Source of the DNA: Pinirhizobacter soli
Lineage (GTDB): Bacteria > Pseudomonadota > Gammaproteobacteria > Xanthomonadales > Rhodanobacteraceae
Length of the DNA: 64,000 bases
Assembly (NCBI RefSeq): GCF_015905305.1
Contig: NZ_JADZLQ010000001.1
Coordinates: forward strand, 768,599-832,598
Direction: 5' to 3'
The notes below the pieces were generated by a model. It saw only the letters and a program-made list of their open reading frames with translations. It was not told the origin of the DNA and did not search any database. The position numbers were made by a program, and so were the translations under genes. The first letter of the stretch is position 1. The number at the start of each line of letters is the position of its first letter. Shown one piece after another: positions 63,669-64,000 of this stretch.

Positions 63669-64000
63669 TCAGGCCTCTTCGAGGGCCTCTTCCGGTGCCG
63701 CGCCACGGGGAGCGGGCTTGACCAGCAGGCGCGCACGCAGCTCCGTATCGACCTCGTTGGCGATGGCCGGGTTGTCGCGCAGGAACTGACGCACGTTTTC
63801 CTTGCCCTGGCCGATGCGGTCGCCCTTGTAGCTGTACCAGGCGCCAGATTTGTCGATCAGGTTCTCGCGCACGCCCAGCTCGATGATCTCGCCTTCGCGC
63901 GAGGTGCCCTCGCCATAGAGGATTTCGAATTCCGCCTGGCGGAACGGCGGCGCCACCTTGTTTTTTACCACCTTTACGCGGGTTTCCGAACCAATCACTT
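63669..64000 (-). CDS. recA: recombinase RecA, C-terminal part (5' end outside window)
   Basis: The last 110 codons are visible; the frame continues past the right edge. [39 protein letters not shown] and [26 protein letters not shown] are the conserved end of the RecA core. The C-terminal domain and an acidic tail (APEEALEEA) follow. RecA forms filaments on single-stranded DNA for recombination and SOS induction. The ATP site and promoter (with any LexA box) lie outside. Confidence 0.98.
   Translation of the reverse strand, partial: VIGSETRVKVVKNKVAPPFRQAEFEILYGEGTSREGEIIELGVRENLIDKSGAWYSYKGDRIGQGKENVRQFLRDNPAIANEVDTELRARLLVKPAPRGAAPEEALEEA

Overview
The window is GC-rich chromosomal DNA of a gammaproteobacterium. 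Gene order points to the Xanthomonadales/Lysobacterales, most likely a Rhodanobacteraceae member (Luteibacter/Dyella-like). The order clues are tig-clpP-clpX-lon-hupB-tRNA-Val-tRNA-Asp-ppiD; surE-pcm-yqaA-nlpD; a YerC/TrpR-like gene heading a compact his operon; and recA-recX-alaS-csrA-tRNA-Ser. The genus is inferred from remembered gene order, not from a search. Nearly everything is core genome. The clearest accessory DNA is the first ~3.3 kb.

Layout. 1-3.3 kb: the 3' end of an RHS-repeat polymorphic toxin, a small putative immunity gene and a broken lipoprotein gene, ending at the 3' end of tRNA-Ser(CGA). 3.5-8.3 kb: PP2C phosphatase, then dnaQ-rnhA-methyltransferase facing gloB-mltD. 8.3-17.4 kb: protein-quality-control block (ppiD, two tRNAs, hupB, lon, clpX, clpP, tig, tRNA-Leu). 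17.4-20.3 kb: a small membrane protein, an EptA-like lipid A modifier and a five-tRNA operon. 20.4-35.4 kb: ftsH-rlmE, yhbY, then the long leftward surE/pcm/nlpD, truD-mgtE-ispF-ispD-ftsB-eno-kdsA-pyrG groups. 35.5-45 kb: aminopeptidase P, parE, a kynurenine-pathway dioxygenase, a Nudix hydrolase, an outer-membrane-like protein, two paralogous amino-acid permeases and a small-peptide candidate. 45-48.5 kb: HiPIP and the methionine-salvage genes mtnB-mtnD-mtnC plus a C13 peptidase. 48.4-59.2 kb: the complete his operon with its probable repressor, a histidine/aromatic ammonia-lyase and hisS. 59.3-64 kb: tRNA-Pro, an inverted partial copy of tRNA-Ser(GCT), csrA, alaS, recX and the 3' part of recA.

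How the genes work together. Many operons are tightly packed with ATGA/GTGA stop-start overlaps, which suggests translational coupling. The his operon encodes all pathway proteins from HisG to HisIE, but the phosphatase half of bifunctional HisB has lost its nucleophile, general acid, lysine and zinc ligands. The histidinol-phosphatase step must therefore come from elsewhere. Most tRNA units have a readable sigma-70 promoter with a 17-bp spacer, and several have intrinsic terminators.

Most interesting points: the dead HisB phosphatase domain; the his-operon operator lying between -35 and -10 with a possibly almost leaderless start; an unannotated 35-codon gene with strong signals at 44.77 kb; the RHS toxin-immunity end with a tandem duplication at its stop codon; a near-perfect 44-bp inverted repeat made from a tRNA-Ser 3' end; and a plus-strand terminator hairpin between lon and hupB. 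No rRNA, CRISPR array, insertion sequence or prophage was seen.
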